Part shown: piece after piece, positions 34,694 to 44,234 of the stretch
How the letters are laid out: each line of letters opens with the position of its first letter
Numbering within the stretch: the first letter of the stretch is position 1
Source: Burkholderia latens
Lineage (GTDB): Bacteria; Pseudomonadota; Gammaproteobacteria; Burkholderiales; Burkholderiaceae
Length of the DNA stretch: 64,000 bases
Assembly (NCBI RefSeq): GCF_902499045.1
Contig: NZ_CABVPL010000005.1
Span: 173,601-237,600, forward strand
Direction of reading: 5' to 3'
Notes under the pieces: model-generated
Database searches by the model: none
Told to the model about the DNA's origin: nothing
Seen by the model: the letters and a program-made list of their open reading frames with translations, nothing else
Made by a program: the position numbers and the translations under genes

Positions 34694-34815
34694 GTTTTAT
34701 GAAAGAAGGTCGGGAAGGTACAATGTCACGCTTGGCAGCGGGATAGCTCGGTCGAGCTCATCTCGCCCTACCGCACCCTCACCGCGCACCAGCGCGACGC
34801 CATCGTGACAACTCA

Positions 34816-35397
34816 ATGGACAATCAGACCCGCTCGGAAATTTCCCGCAAGAAGGCAATCGATGCAGCACTCAGCATCCTCACACGTGATGGTGTCGGTG
34901 GATTGACGTTCGACGCGCTCTCGCGTGAAAGCGGGATCAGCAAAGGAGGATTACTGCATCAGTTCCGTACCAAGCAGGGCGTGCTCTCGGCGCTTCTCGA
35001 ATTCCAGCAGCAGCAATTCGAACAGTTTCACCGCGATTATCTTGTGAACGAAGGTGTGTCGAAGGCGGAACCGACCCTCGCTGCCCAGATCGCGATTTTC
35101 CGGGAAGCCATCAATCAACCGAATTCGGTCGCGCGCGCCGTACTGGCAGCAATCATCGAAAGCCCCGAATTGCTCGAGGGCCGGGAGAGCAGCGATGCCG
35201 ACAAGTTGACGACAATGGAGAAGGAGTCAAGCGACTTCGAGCTCTCATTGCTTCGCTACTTCGCGGCGAGCGGCATAGCGTTCAACGTGCTGCTTGGTCT
35301 GATGCCTCTGACCGGCGCCATGCGAAACCGGCTTTTCGCCCGCCTGCTGGACGAGGAAAGCTGGCAAGCCAAGGCGGTCAAGCCGAAACGGAAGTGA
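34816..35397 (+). CDS. TetR-family regulator
   Basis: A 193-residue TetR repressor. The helix-turn-helix reads GGLTFDALSRESGISKGGLLHQFRTKQGVLSALL. The C-terminal ligand domain contains hydrophobic helices (GIAFNVLLGLMPL), and a basic tail (KAVKPKRK) ends the protein. It is divergent from the DUF3313 lipoprotein gene, with the operator-like site in between. It is inferred to control the envelope-protein genes of this patch through the two AAACCGTCTA-type sites. Confidence 0.9.
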   Translation: MDNQTRSEISRKKAIDAALSILTRDGVGGLTFDALSRESGISKGGLLHQFRTKQGVLSALLEFQQQQFEQFHRDYLVNEGVSKAEPTLAAQIAIFREAINQPNSVARAVLAAIIESPELLEGRESSDADKLTTMEKESSDFELSLLRYFAASGIAFNVLLGLMPLTGAMRNRLFARLLDEESWQAKAVKPKRK

Positions 35398-35734
35398 TCG
35401 GTCGTTCTCTCGACTTCGTGGTCTGAATCAGTACGTGAGGCAAAGCAGCGTGCGACCCGTCGGCGCACCGCGCCGACGGCGCATTGCGCTGGAGGATCCC
35501 GCTCGGGCCGATGCCGTCCGCGATTCGCGGGCTGCAGAATCCCGTCTGGGCACAGTCTGCTTCATGCGCGTCGTCCGGACCGGACGACGCGGCGACGTTG
35601 TATTGATTCTTCGATAGATCTGTGAGCTGGATCACCCCTCACTGCTTCATCAGCATAACGAAGCTCGATGCGCGAGCCCGTTGCGAAGAACGGCAAATCC
35701 CATCCAGTTCGTTTATCGATTGGCCGCGTCAGCC
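35398..35734. other. Convergent spacer with two strong hairpins
   Basis: This 337-bp spacer separates the TetR gene from the convergent end of the gallate operon. It holds a 9-bp stem (CCGTCGGCG / CGCCGACGG, 35457-35479) and an 11-bp stem with a single-base centre (GCGTCGTCCGG / CCGGACGACGC, 35568-35590). Both could end transcription arriving from either side, although neither has a T-run. Confidence 0.5.
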
Positions 35735-36442
35735 TTATGCAGGCTCCATCCCGTGTTCGCGCTTGATGTGCGCGACTTGCGGCGACGCCAGATACGCGAG
35801 GAACCGCGCCGCGGTGACGCGATCGTGCGCGACAGCGCAGACCGCGGCGGCGAACACCGTCACCGCCTGCACGGCCCCAGGCAGCGCACCGACGATTGAG
35901 ACGCCCGGCACGTGCATCAGCTCGCTCATCTGCTGAAAGCCGAGCTCGACGTCGCCGGATGCGATCAACGCGCCGACCGGCACGCCCGGTGGGGCCTGCA
36001 CGACACGCGGTGCGATCGCGTCGATGATGCCCCAGCGGGCGAACAGGCGCGTCAGGTGCGTGCCGCTCGGCCCGGTCGAATAGCCAATCCGGCCTGCGCC
36101 CAGGATCGCATCGCGCAACGCGGCTTCGGTACCGATGTCCGGCCGCCGCGCGCCGCTCGCGACCGCCACCGCGATGCCCGAGCGCGCAACGTCCACGCGA
36201 CTGCCCGGCTCGACGTGACCGTCCGCCGCAAGCCGCTCGATCGCATCGGACGCGAGCACGACGACATCGAACGGCTCGCCGTCGCGCACGCGCCGCGCGG
36301 CGTCGACGCCGCCGACTGACGTGATCGCGACGCGCGCGCCTGTGTCGCGCTCGTAAGCGGCGGCAAGCCGCGCGAGCACCGGCCGCGTCGCCATCGACGA
36401 GATGCCCGTGACGGCCAGCGCCGCTTGCGGTGTCTGCATCAT
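35735..36442 (-). CDS. ModA-like substrate-binding protein, no partner permease
   Basis: A 235-residue type 2 periplasmic-binding-protein fold of the molybdate-binding-like group. It starts directly at the domain (MMQTPQAALAVTGISSMATRPVLARL) and shows no obvious signal peptide. FDVVVLASDAIERLA and GRIGYSTGPSGTHLTRLF are typical of the fold. No ABC permease or ATPase is nearby. It is the last gene of the gallate operon, 14 bp after the aldolase gene. A cytosolic ligand-binding or sensing role is possible. Function unknown. Confidence 0.75.
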   Translation of the reverse strand: MMQTPQAALAVTGISSMATRPVLARLAAAYERDTGARVAITSVGGVDAARRVRDGEPFDVVVLASDAIERLAADGHVEPGSRVDVARSGIAVAVASGARRPDIGTEAALRDAILGAGRIGYSTGPSGTHLTRLFARWGIIDAIAPRVVQAPPGVPVGALIASGDVELGFQQMSELMHVPGVSIVGALPGAVQAVTVFAAAVCAVAHDRVTAARFLAYLASPQVAHIKREHGMEPA

Positions 36443-36456
36443 CGCGTCCCCCTGAA

Positions 36457-37140
36457 TCAGTCGATGTAGCGCAGGCCGGCCTGACGCAGCGGCTCGCGCA
36501 TGTCGTACATGTCGAGGCCGAGCACGCCGGACGCGAGCTTCGCGCGCTTCGCCGCTTCGTTGGCTTCGCGGGCCGCCGCCTTCTCGAGCACCTGCGCGGC
36601 GCGCGCGGCCGGCACCACGGCCACGCCATCGTCGTCCGCGACGATCACGTCGCCGGGGTAGACGAGCGCCCCTGCACATACGACGGGCACGTTCACCGAG
36701 CCGAGCGTCGCCTTGATCGTGCCTTTCGCCGAAATCGCCTTGCTCCAGACCGGGAACTGCATCGCGTCGAGCACCGCGACGTCGCGCACGCCGGCATCGA
36801 TGATCAGCGCGTGCGCGCCGCGTGCCTTGAAGCTCGTCGCGAGCAAGTCGCCGAAATAGCCGTCCGTGCAATCCGCGGTGATGGCCGCGACGACCACATC
36901 GCCCGGCCGGATCTGTTCGGCCGCGACGTGCATCATCCAGTTGTCGCCCGGATGCAGCAGCACCGTGACGGCCGTGCCGGACGCCTGCGCACGCGGATAG
37001 ATCGGCCGCATGTAGGGCTTCAGCAGCCCCGTGCGGCCCATCGCCTCGTGCACCGTCGCCGAGCCGAGCGCGCCGAGCCGCGCCGCCACATCCTGGTCCG
37101 CACGCTGGATCGTGCGGTACACCACACCGAGTTCAGTCAT
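36457..37140 (-). CDS. galC: 4-carboxy-4-hydroxy-2-oxoadipate aldolase
   Basis: A 227-residue class II aldolase of the LigK/GalC (RraA-like) family. It splits 4-carboxy-4-hydroxy-2-oxoadipate into pyruvate and oxaloacetate, the last step of gallate and protocatechuate 4,5-cleavage. Visible features are [13 protein letters not shown], the GDLL loop near 97-100 and the Arg119-Asp120 pair in DAGVRD that binds substrate and metal. The ATG at 37140 lies 2 bp after the hydratase stop codon, so the genes are coupled. Confidence 0.92.
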   Translation of the reverse strand: MTELGVVYRTIQRADQDVAARLGALGSATVHEAMGRTGLLKPYMRPIYPRAQASGTAVTVLLHPGDNWMMHVAAEQIRPGDVVVAAITADCTDGYFGDLLATSFKARGAHALIIDAGVRDVAVLDAMQFPVWSKAISAKGTIKATLGSVNVPVVCAGALVYPGDVIVADDDGVAVVPAARAAQVLEKAAAREANEAAKRAKLASGVLGLDMYDMREPLRQAGLRYID

Positions 37141-37142
37141 GA

Positions 37143-38168
37143 TCAAAGCCCCTTCGCCTTCAGTTGCGCATCCAGGCGCGGATACACGCGCCGCGCATTG
37201 CCCTCGTAGATCTTGTGACGCGCTTGCTCATCGAGCGACGATGCGTCGATGTAGCGCTTCGTGTCGTCGTAGTAGTGACCGGTTTCCGGATCGATGCCGC
37301 GCACCGCGCCGATCATCTCGCTCGCGAACAGGAGGTTGTCGACCGGAATCACGCCGGTCAGCAGGTCGATGCCGGGTTGGTGATACACGCACGTATCGAA
37401 GAACACGTTGTTCAGCAGATGACCCTTCAGCGGCGGCTTCTTCAGTTCCTGCGCGAGCCCGCGGAACCGTCCCCAGTGATACGGCACCGCACCGCCGCCG
37501 TGCGGGATCACGAAGCGCAGTGTCGGGAAATCGCGGAACAGGTCGGAGGTCAGGCACTGCATGAACGCCGTGGTGTCGGCGTTCAGGTAGTGCGCGCCCG
37601 TCGTATGGAAGCATGCGTTGCAGCTCGTGCTCACGTGGATCATCGCGGGAATGTCGTACTCGACCATCTTCTCGTAGATCGGGTACCAGTAGCGGTCCGA
37701 CAGCGGCGGGCTCGTCCAGTGGCCGCCGGACGGATCCGGATTCAGGTTGATCGCGACGTTGCCGTATTCCTCGACGCAGCGCACGAGTTCCGGAATGCAG
37801 GTCGCGACATCGACGCCCGGGCTTTGCGGCAGCATCGCGGCCGGCACGAAGTGATCGGGAAACAGTCGATGGACGCGATGGCACAGCTCGTTGCACACGG
37901 CAGCCCACGTGCTCGACACCGCGAAGTCGCCGATGTGATGCGCCATGAAGCTCGCGCGCGGGCTGAAGATCGTCAGGTCGAGGCCGCGTTCGCGCATCAG
38001 CCGCAACTGGTTATGTTCGATCGATTCGCGAAGTTCGTCGTCGCTGATGTTCAGCTCGGCCACCTTCGGTTGCTCCGACGGACTGCCGAGCGCCGCGATC
38101 TGGCGATCGCGCCACGCTTCGAGCGCCTTCGGCGCGGTTGTGTAGTGACCGTGGATATCGATGATCAT
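37143..38168 (-). CDS. ligJ: 4-oxalomesaconate hydratase (LigJ-type amidohydrolase)
   Basis: A 341-residue member of the amidohydrolase superfamily. It hydrates 4-oxalomesaconate to 4-carboxy-4-hydroxy-2-oxoadipate. The metal site starts with HGHY in [15 protein letters not shown] and continues with MIHVSTSCN and [16 protein letters not shown]. It is the LigJ type found in Sphingobium and many Burkholderia, unlike the PIG-L-type GalB of Pseudomonas putida. AGGAG precedes the start. It lies between the transporter and aldolase genes. Confidence 0.92.
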   Translation of the reverse strand: MIIDIHGHYTTAPKALEAWRDRQIAALGSPSEQPKVAELNISDDELRESIEHNQLRLMRERGLDLTIFSPRASFMAHHIGDFAVSSTWAAVCNELCHRVHRLFPDHFVPAAMLPQSPGVDVATCIPELVRCVEEYGNVAINLNPDPSGGHWTSPPLSDRYWYPIYEKMVEYDIPAMIHVSTSCNACFHTTGAHYLNADTTAFMQCLTSDLFRDFPTLRFVIPHGGGAVPYHWGRFRGLAQELKKPPLKGHLLNNVFFDTCVYHQPGIDLLTGVIPVDNLLFASEMIGAVRGIDPETGHYYDDTKRYIDASSLDEQARHKIYEGNARRVYPRLDAQLKAKGL

Positions 38169-38241
38169 TGATGCTCCTGCATTGGATGAAGTGTCCGGCA
38201 CCCTGCCGACCGCCGCGCCGGACGGCGGTGTGCGACGTGCG

Positions 38242-39594
38242 TCAGTGCGCCGGGTTTTCGAGTTCCTGCGGTTCGGGCACGGCCGGACGCTGCGTCGTCA
38301 TGATCGCGATGGCCGCCAGCGTGGCCGGCACCGCGAGCATCGACAGGATCGCGTCGAACTTCCAGCCGACGCCGAGCAGCGCACCACCGATGGCCGAGCC
38401 GAAGATGCTGCCGAAGCGGCCCATCCCGAGCATCCAGCTCACGCCTGTTGCGCGTGCCACGGTCGGATAGCGGCCCGGCGCATACGCATTCAGCCCGGTC
38501 TGCGCGCCGCTCATGCAGAAGCCGGCCGCGAACACCAGCAGCGCGAGCGACGACGACAACGCACCGGCCCAGGCGAGCACCGCAACGCACAGCCCGCCGC
38601 CGAGATACGCGGCGCCGATCACCGGCGCCGGCCGCACGCGATCCATCAGCCAGCCCACGCCGATCGCACCGATCGTGCCGCCGATCTGGAACATCGCGGT
38701 CACGTTCGCGGCCGTGCTGACGGATAACCCGGCATCCTTGATTAGCGTCGGCAGCCAGCCGGTCAACAGGTAGATCACGAGCAGCCCCATGAAGTACGTG
38801 ATCCACAGCGACAGCGTCACGCGGCCATAGCCTTGCGAGAACAGCACGCCGATCGGCTTGCGTGTCGGCAGCGGCGGCTCGTTCGACACGAACGTCTCGT
38901 TGCCGGTGAACCGGGCGCCGCACACGCGGTTCAGCAGCGCGCCGATGCGTTGCGACGGCGCGCCGCGCACGGCGAGGAGCCGCGCCGATTCGGGCAGCAG
39001 CCACAACTGCAGTGGAATCAGCAGCAGCGGCAGCGCACCGCCGAACAGCAGCACCGTACGCCAGCCGTGCAGTGGAATCAGCCAGCCGGCGACGAAGCCG
39101 ATCAGCGCCGAGCCGAGGTTGAAGCCCGTAAACATCACGGTGATCATCAGCGCCCGCATCCGCTGCGGCGCGTATTCGGACAGCAGCGTCGTCGTGTTGG
39201 GCATCGCCGCGCCCAGCCCGATGCCGGTCAGCAGCCGCAGCACCGCCATCTCGAACGGCGCCTGCGCGTGCGCGGTCACGATCGTGAACACGCCGAACAG
39301 GAACACCGACGCGATCAGCACGCGCTTGCGGCCGAACCGGTCGGCGCTCGGGCCGGCCAGCAGCGCGCCGATCACGAGCCCGATCGGTGCCGCGCTCATC
39401 ACCAGCCCGAACTCGGGACGCGAGATCGCCCAGTCGCGAATCACCGACGGCGCGACGAATCCCATGATCGCGACGTCCATTCCGTCGGCGATCACGACGA
39501 GGCAGCACAGCACGACCAGCAACCACTGGTAGCGCGACACGGGCCGCTCGTCGATGAACGACTTGATGTCGATTGTCTTTCCACCTGCCATCAT
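38242..39594 (-). CDS. galT: Aromatic acid:H+ symporter (MFS), probable gallate uptake
   Basis: A 450-residue major facilitator transporter of the aromatic acid:H+ symporter family with 12 predicted transmembrane segments. The family motif GPSADRFGRKRVLI lies between helices 2 and 3, and DGMDVAIMGFVAPSV lies in helix 1 with the conserved Asp. An AGGAG site precedes two adjacent ATG codons at 39594 and 39591. Gallate is the likely substrate from its operon. Confidence 0.88.
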   Translation of the reverse strand: MMAGGKTIDIKSFIDERPVSRYQWLLVVLCCLVVIADGMDVAIMGFVAPSVIRDWAISRPEFGLVMSAAPIGLVIGALLAGPSADRFGRKRVLIASVFLFGVFTIVTAHAQAPFEMAVLRLLTGIGLGAAMPNTTTLLSEYAPQRMRALMITVMFTGFNLGSALIGFVAGWLIPLHGWRTVLLFGGALPLLLIPLQLWLLPESARLLAVRGAPSQRIGALLNRVCGARFTGNETFVSNEPPLPTRKPIGVLFSQGYGRVTLSLWITYFMGLLVIYLLTGWLPTLIKDAGLSVSTAANVTAMFQIGGTIGAIGVGWLMDRVRPAPVIGAAYLGGGLCVAVLAWAGALSSSLALLVFAAGFCMSGAQTGLNAYAPGRYPTVARATGVSWMLGMGRFGSIFGSAIGGALLGVGWKFDAILSMLAVPATLAAIAIMTTQRPAVPEPQELENPAH

Positions 39595-39716
39595 GAATCT
39601 CCTGTCTCCTTGGCGACGATCGGCCAATCGATTCGTCATCCTATTTATATGAGCCGTTTCGCTTCCGGCGTTCCGGTCGCGCAGGCGCGGCGATTCCGCG
39701 CGCGCCCTCGTCTTCG

Positions 39717-41021
39717 TTACGTGTTGCCCGGCTGGTCCGCGCCGTCCCAGCCGAGCGGCCCCGCGCTCTTGCCGGCCACCGAGTACAGCGCGCCCGGCGC
39801 GTTGCGCGTGCGCTGGAAGTCCTCCAGCGATTCGCCGCGCATCGCCGCATAGATATGCAGGTTCGATACGCCCGTCACCGCGCCGAGCTTCTCCAGCAGG
39901 AAGAAGATCACGCCGTAGCGCAGCAGGCCGAGCCAGTCGCGCCGGCGGAGCAGGTCGCGCTCCTCCGTGCTGAGGTCCGCGGCCGCGAAGCTCGCTTCGG
40001 GATCGCTCAGGAACCGCGCGCGATGGGCGGCCTCGATCATCCGGTGCAGATAGTCGTTGATCCGGTACGCGCGCACGGCCCGCTCGATCGTGAACGGATA
40101 GGTGCCGGGCAGTTGCTCGACGCCGGCGAGTTCGGCCGCGATCCGTTGCCGGTGGCGCTCTGTCGCCGCCTCGTCGACTTCAGTGTCCGCCGGCTCGTAG
40201 ACGGCCGTCGCGATCCCCGTCATCGACGGCAGGTAGTAGCTGCGGTGGCGGCACACGACGCCCGCCGGCAAAGCGCCGCGCATCGTGAGCCACATCACGA
40301 CCTCGGCGCCCTCGAAGCCGCCGAGCGTCGCGTATTCGCCGAGCGGCATGCCGGCCAGGCGCTCGGGGTCGCGCTCGAGCAGATCGAGGAAACGTGCGTC
40401 CCATTCGGGATTGTTGAAGCCCGAGCGCTCGCCGTGCACCTGGTGCGACAACCCGCCGGTCGCGACGATCGCGACGCGCAGGTCTTCCGGATAGCTTTCG
40501 ATCGCGCGGCGCAGCGCCTGGCCGAGCCGGTAGAAGCGGCGTGCGGACGGCACTGGCAGCTGCAGCACGCCCATCTGCAGCGGCACCAGTTGCACCGGCC
40601 AGTCGGGGCGGTGCGGACACAGCACCGACAGCGGCGAGAAGCAGCCATGGTCGAGCGGCTTGTTCTGGAAGAACGACATGTCGAACTCGTCCGCCATCAG
40701 CGACTGGCCGATATGCGCGGCGAGCGCCGGATGGCCGGCGACCGGCGGGAGGTCGCGCGCGCCGCCGCCTTCGTCCGCCGGATGCCACTGCGGCCCGACG
40801 CCGAGCGAGAACGCCGAATAGTGATCGAAGAAGAACGACGTCACGTGATCGTTGTAGATGAACAGCAGCACGTCGGGACGCTTGTCGGCGAGCCACGCGG
40901 CCAGCGGCGCGAAGTTTTCGAAGATCGGCGCCCAAACCGGATCGTCGTGCTTGTTCTTGTCGAACGCGAACCCGATCGTGGGCGTGTGGGAGGCCGCGAT
41001 GCCTCCGATAATCCGTGCCAT
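39717..41021 (-). CDS. galA: Gallate dioxygenase (LigAB fusion type)
   Basis: A 434-residue extradiol dioxygenase that opens gallate to 4-oxalomesaconate. The N-terminal LigB-like domain has iron ligands His12 (ASHTPTIG) and His59 (YNDHVTSFFFD), and the third ligand Glu lies near 240 in GFEGAEVVMW. The catalytic His is in GGLSHQVHGERSG. The C-terminal LigA-like domain is fused (LRYGVIFFLLEKLGAV), as in GalA and DesB. It is the key enzyme of this operon. Confidence 0.93.
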   Translation of the reverse strand: MARIIGGIAASHTPTIGFAFDKNKHDDPVWAPIFENFAPLAAWLADKRPDVLLFIYNDHVTSFFFDHYSAFSLGVGPQWHPADEGGGARDLPPVAGHPALAAHIGQSLMADEFDMSFFQNKPLDHGCFSPLSVLCPHRPDWPVQLVPLQMGVLQLPVPSARRFYRLGQALRRAIESYPEDLRVAIVATGGLSHQVHGERSGFNNPEWDARFLDLLERDPERLAGMPLGEYATLGGFEGAEVVMWLTMRGALPAGVVCRHRSYYLPSMTGIATAVYEPADTEVDEAATERHRQRIAAELAGVEQLPGTYPFTIERAVRAYRINDYLHRMIEAAHRARFLSDPEASFAAADLSTEERDLLRRRDWLGLLRYGVIFFLLEKLGAVTGVSNLHIYAAMRGESLEDFQRTRNAPGALYSVAGKSAGPLGWDGADQPGNT

Positions 41022-41099
41022 GCCAATGCTCCTTCGTGATGCTCTGATGCGGTCCGGCCGCGCCGTCCGTTGCTGATTGAATGCGTGCTCGTTCGTTCG

Positions 41100-41639
41100 C
41101 TACGCGCGCCCGTGCCGCTGCGGCGCAAGGCTGCGCTTGACGACCAGGGCGAGCGGAACGGCGAATACGAAATGCGACATGAACCCGCCGATGATCACGT
41201 TCGGGTCGAAATAGTTCGGATGATTGCTCGACGCGATCATGATCAGCGCGTGCATCACGATCCACGCGACGATCGCGAAGAACAGCGCGACGAACGTCGC
41301 CTCGAAGCCGCGCAGGCGGAACCACGGCCAGATCGCCGCGAACACGATGCCCCACGACAGCGCGAACGCGAAATGGATCGCGGTGCCGATGAAGTATGCG
41401 CCCATGCCGAGCGCGTCCTGTGCGGCCCTGCCGAACACGAGCCCCGTCGCGTTGCGCGGGATGCCGGCAAGCGGCATCAGATGCTGCGCGCCGACCCACA
41501 CGAGCGCCTCGTAGACCCAGATCAGCACCGCGCCCGCGAAGCCGCCGCGAATGCCCGCGCGTACCGTGGCGGAAAGCGGCGTGCCGTCTGCCGATGCGCC
41601 CGCCGATCCGCCTGCTCCGATGATGTGCTGTCGTCCCAT
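41100..41639 (-). CDS. Four-helix membrane protein of the gallate operon
   Basis: A 179-residue inner membrane protein with about four hydrophobic helices, including GGFAGAVLIWVYEALVWVGA, FAFALSWGIVFAAIWPWFRL and ATFVALFFAIVAWIVMHAL. No family is recognised with confidence. It is the first gene on the minus strand after the divergent galR promoter region, 78 bp before galA. A role in gallate uptake or tolerance is only inferred from position. Confidence 0.8.
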   Translation of the reverse strand: MGRQHIIGAGGSAGASADGTPLSATVRAGIRGGFAGAVLIWVYEALVWVGAQHLMPLAGIPRNATGLVFGRAAQDALGMGAYFIGTAIHFAFALSWGIVFAAIWPWFRLRGFEATFVALFFAIVAWIVMHALIMIASSNHPNYFDPNVIIGGFMSHFVFAVPLALVVKRSLAPQRHGRA

Positions 41640-42112
41640 TGCGCTGCCTCGCTCGTAGTTGCAGGTGCCGCGCCGCGCGCCAGCCCCCTTTCGTGATCGG
41701 GCGAACAATGAATCAGATGGGGGCCCGATGCGCCGGCAACCGCGTGCTTGCGGCTCCCGGGATTGAAATTACTCAGTCGCGGCCGGAGCAACACAGTCAG
41801 GGTAAACCCTTGCAATCCGATGAAACCGCATATCCGGCAAGCTCTTAACCGGCATGCGCACCGCGTCGCCGCTGGCCCGGAAGCCCGCCGGATATGGCGC
41901 TCGCGCGGCCGCGTCCGGCGGCGAGCGAGCCGCGGCCAGTCGCTCGTCGATTCACATCCGATAAATAAAACAGATGGACCGATAAGCAGGACGCAAGCTC
42001 CGCGGCCACCGTTCCGGTAAAGTCGTTCAACCCGCTGCGCCGCCGGCGCAGGCCGCACGGATGCACGCATGTCGTATGCTCGGCCGCCGCGACGCACACC
42101 GCCCGAACACCC
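41640..42112. other. Divergent promoter region, gallate operon/galR
   Basis: This 473-bp region lies between the membrane protein gene (minus) and galR (plus). It contains AT-richer stretches near 41750-41830 and 41950-41985 that probably hold the divergent promoters and LysR sites. No coding frame is supported. Confidence 0.5.
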
Positions 42113-43363
42113 ATGGACAACACCGACCTTCCGAATCTCGCCTGCCTGTACGCGGTGCAGCGCGTTGCCGAAACGGGCAGCGTGAGCCGTGCCGCCGCGA
42201 CGCTGTTTCGCGCGCAGTCGGCCGTCACGCGTGCGGTGCAGGAACTCGAAACGGCCGTCGGCGAAGCGCTGTTCGACCGCAAGCCGTCCGGCATGCTGGC
42301 GACGCCGGTCGGCCGTGCGGTGCTCAAGCGCGGAGAGCGCGTGATCGCCGAACTCGGCGCGCTCGCGAACTGGTGCGCGCTGCGCCAGTCGCGCCGCCGC
42401 GCATCGGCCGACGGGGGCCTGCCGGCTTACCTGCTCAACACGCGGCGGCTCCTGCTGTTCTCGACGCTCGCGCGGCACCGTCACATGCCGAGCGCCGCGC
42501 GTGCGCTCGGCGTCACGCAGCCGGCCGTCAGCAGCGCGATCCGGATTCTCGAGAGCGGCGCGGGTTTCGCGCTGTTCCATCGGCATCCGCGCGGCCTGCT
42601 GCTGACAGCCGACGGCGAGACGTTCCTGCTGCACGTGCGGCGCGCGCTGAACGAACTGCGGCACGTCGCCGACGACGTCGCGGCGCTGCACGGCAGCATC
42701 CAGGGTGTCGTGACCGTCGGCGCGCTGCCGCTCGGCCGCACGCTGATGCTGCCCGAAGCGATCGCGCGCGTCGTCACGCGGTTTCCGAAGGTGCACGTGA
42801 TCACCGACGAAAGCGCGTACGAGGCGCTCGTCGCCGGCGTACGCGCGGGTGACATCGACTTCATCCTCGGCGCGCTGCGCGCGAGCGATCCGGCGAACGA
42901 CCTCGAGAACGAACGGTTGATGTCCGAGAACCTCGTCGTGCTCGCGCGCCACAATCACCCGCTCGCCGGCGTGCGCAACCTCACGCTCGCGAGCCTCGTC
43001 GGTGCGCAATGGATCCTGCCGCGCAGCCACTCGCCCGCGCTCGGGCTGTTCGAATCGCTGTTCCGGCGCATGAAACTCAAGCCGCCGATGCCGACGGTCG
43101 AGAGCGCCGACCTTGCGATAATACGCGGCCTGCTGCTGCACACGGACATGCTCGCGGTGCTGTCCGCGCAGCAGTTGCACTACGAATGCGAAGCGGGGCT
43201 GCTGGTCGTGCTCGATGTGCCGCTGCGCGAAACGACTCGGGACATCGGGCTGATGACGCGCGCCGGCAGCCCGCCGTCGCCGGCCGCGCGCGCGTTGATC
43301 GACGCGATTCGTGTGGTGGCGACCGAGGTCGCACGCACGCCGCACGCTAAACGTGGACGGTGA
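42113..43363 (+). CDS. galR: GalR-like LysR regulator with two HTH domains
   Basis: A 416-residue LysR-type regulator, about 100 residues longer than usual because it has two winged-helix domains. The first is LACLYAVQRVAETGSVSRAAATLFRAQSAVTRAVQELE (residues about 9-45). The second is LLLFSTLARHRHMPSAARALGVTQPAVSSAIRILE (about 112-146). A normal effector-binding domain follows (GVVTVGALPLGRTLMLPEAI onward). It is divergent from the gallate operon and is the probable activator. The duplicated HTH is a trait I associate with GalR-type regulators. Confidence 0.9.
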   Translation: MDNTDLPNLACLYAVQRVAETGSVSRAAATLFRAQSAVTRAVQELETAVGEALFDRKPSGMLATPVGRAVLKRGERVIAELGALANWCALRQSRRRASADGGLPAYLLNTRRLLLFSTLARHRHMPSAARALGVTQPAVSSAIRILESGAGFALFHRHPRGLLLTADGETFLLHVRRALNELRHVADDVAALHGSIQGVVTVGALPLGRTLMLPEAIARVVTRFPKVHVITDESAYEALVAGVRAGDIDFILGALRASDPANDLENERLMSENLVVLARHNHPLAGVRNLTLASLVGAQWILPRSHSPALGLFESLFRRMKLKPPMPTVESADLAIIRGLLLHTDMLAVLSAQQLHYECEAGLLVVLDVPLRETTRDIGLMTRAGSPPSPAARALIDAIRVVATEVARTPHAKRGR

Positions 43364-44234
43364 ACGTGTCTCCGCGCTCGCCGTAAAACACGCCGGCATC
43401 GCGCATGAATGGTTTCAGGAACGGGAGATCACAGGCAAATTGTTGGACGGTGGAGGTATCTCTACTGAGGTGGTTCGCTTCGCCGACGTGCCTGCCTTCG
43501 TCATTCTGAAAGCCTCGGCGCTAGACCTGCGGCGCGCTCGATCGATAGCTCTGTCACAGAAGATGCCGCGCCACTGCTCGTCCCACCAGGTCGGATCCGG
43601 TATTGCGCCGCGGGCGGGACCGGGCCCTGTGAGTCGCACTTGCCCCGTCCGCAGCGGCCGCCCCCGCTGGAGTACTACAAAATCAGTTAGAACGAGTCGC
43701 GAGTTCCATGGCGCGGGCAGACCTGTCCCGAAATGAAGGGGAACATGGCCCTTACCATGAGCGCATTGCGCCCCTCTTTCACTGCACAACCGCGCACGTC
43801 CTAACTCGCCCCCTGAAGTTGCTACGAAACAACTGTCAAACTTCGCGTCCAAACGCGCACCACACGTCGGTCGCGCTAGCTTGCAAACTCATCCGTCTAT
43901 CAACGCGCATCACGCGCTCGGCGTGATGCACGACCGCCGTCAAACAACGCTCGTGTCCCTGTCCGATTCGACCGGCAAGCCAAACTCCGGATTCGCCGCG
44001 CCTCTCGACGAACCCTAAAAAGACACTAAAAATCACGGCGCGAACGAGTGCTCGGTAAACATGGGCGGCTCCCCCGCTCGAAGGCCCTTGCCAGCTGGAG
44101 CTTCGACGGATTCCGGCGCACCTCGACGCAACATCCCAAACTTCACGATTCATTTAACTTTCCGTGAGGACTTCGACACCGCCCGCTGCCTACTCTGTGC
44201 GCATGTTTTCAGGACCTGCTTCCAGGAGCCGACC
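43364..44234. other. Long spacer with decayed sequence
   Basis: This 871-bp region between galR and msrB has no intact gene. The left part holds a possible nucleotidyltransferase fragment (listed separately). The right part, about 43790-44170, is visibly poorer in G+C and holds no frame with family resemblance. It looks like an old insertion or deletion site and marks the border between the gallate and methionine sulfoxide loci. Confidence 0.5.
43386..43540 (+). pseudogene. Possible AbiEii-like nucleotidyltransferase fragment
   Basis: The plus-strand frame reads KHAGIAHEWFQEREITGKLLDG, then RFADVPAFVILKASALDLR. ADVPAFVILKALAL-type segments are common in the C-terminal part of AbiEii-like nucleotidyltransferases. 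The similarity is short and from memory. Start and end are missing, and the next codons lose similarity. Confidence 0.3.

Noticed and set aside
41522-43399. A 625-residue open frame on the minus strand
   Set aside because: It mirrors galR, whose two HTH domains and effector domain are clear. No family resemblance.
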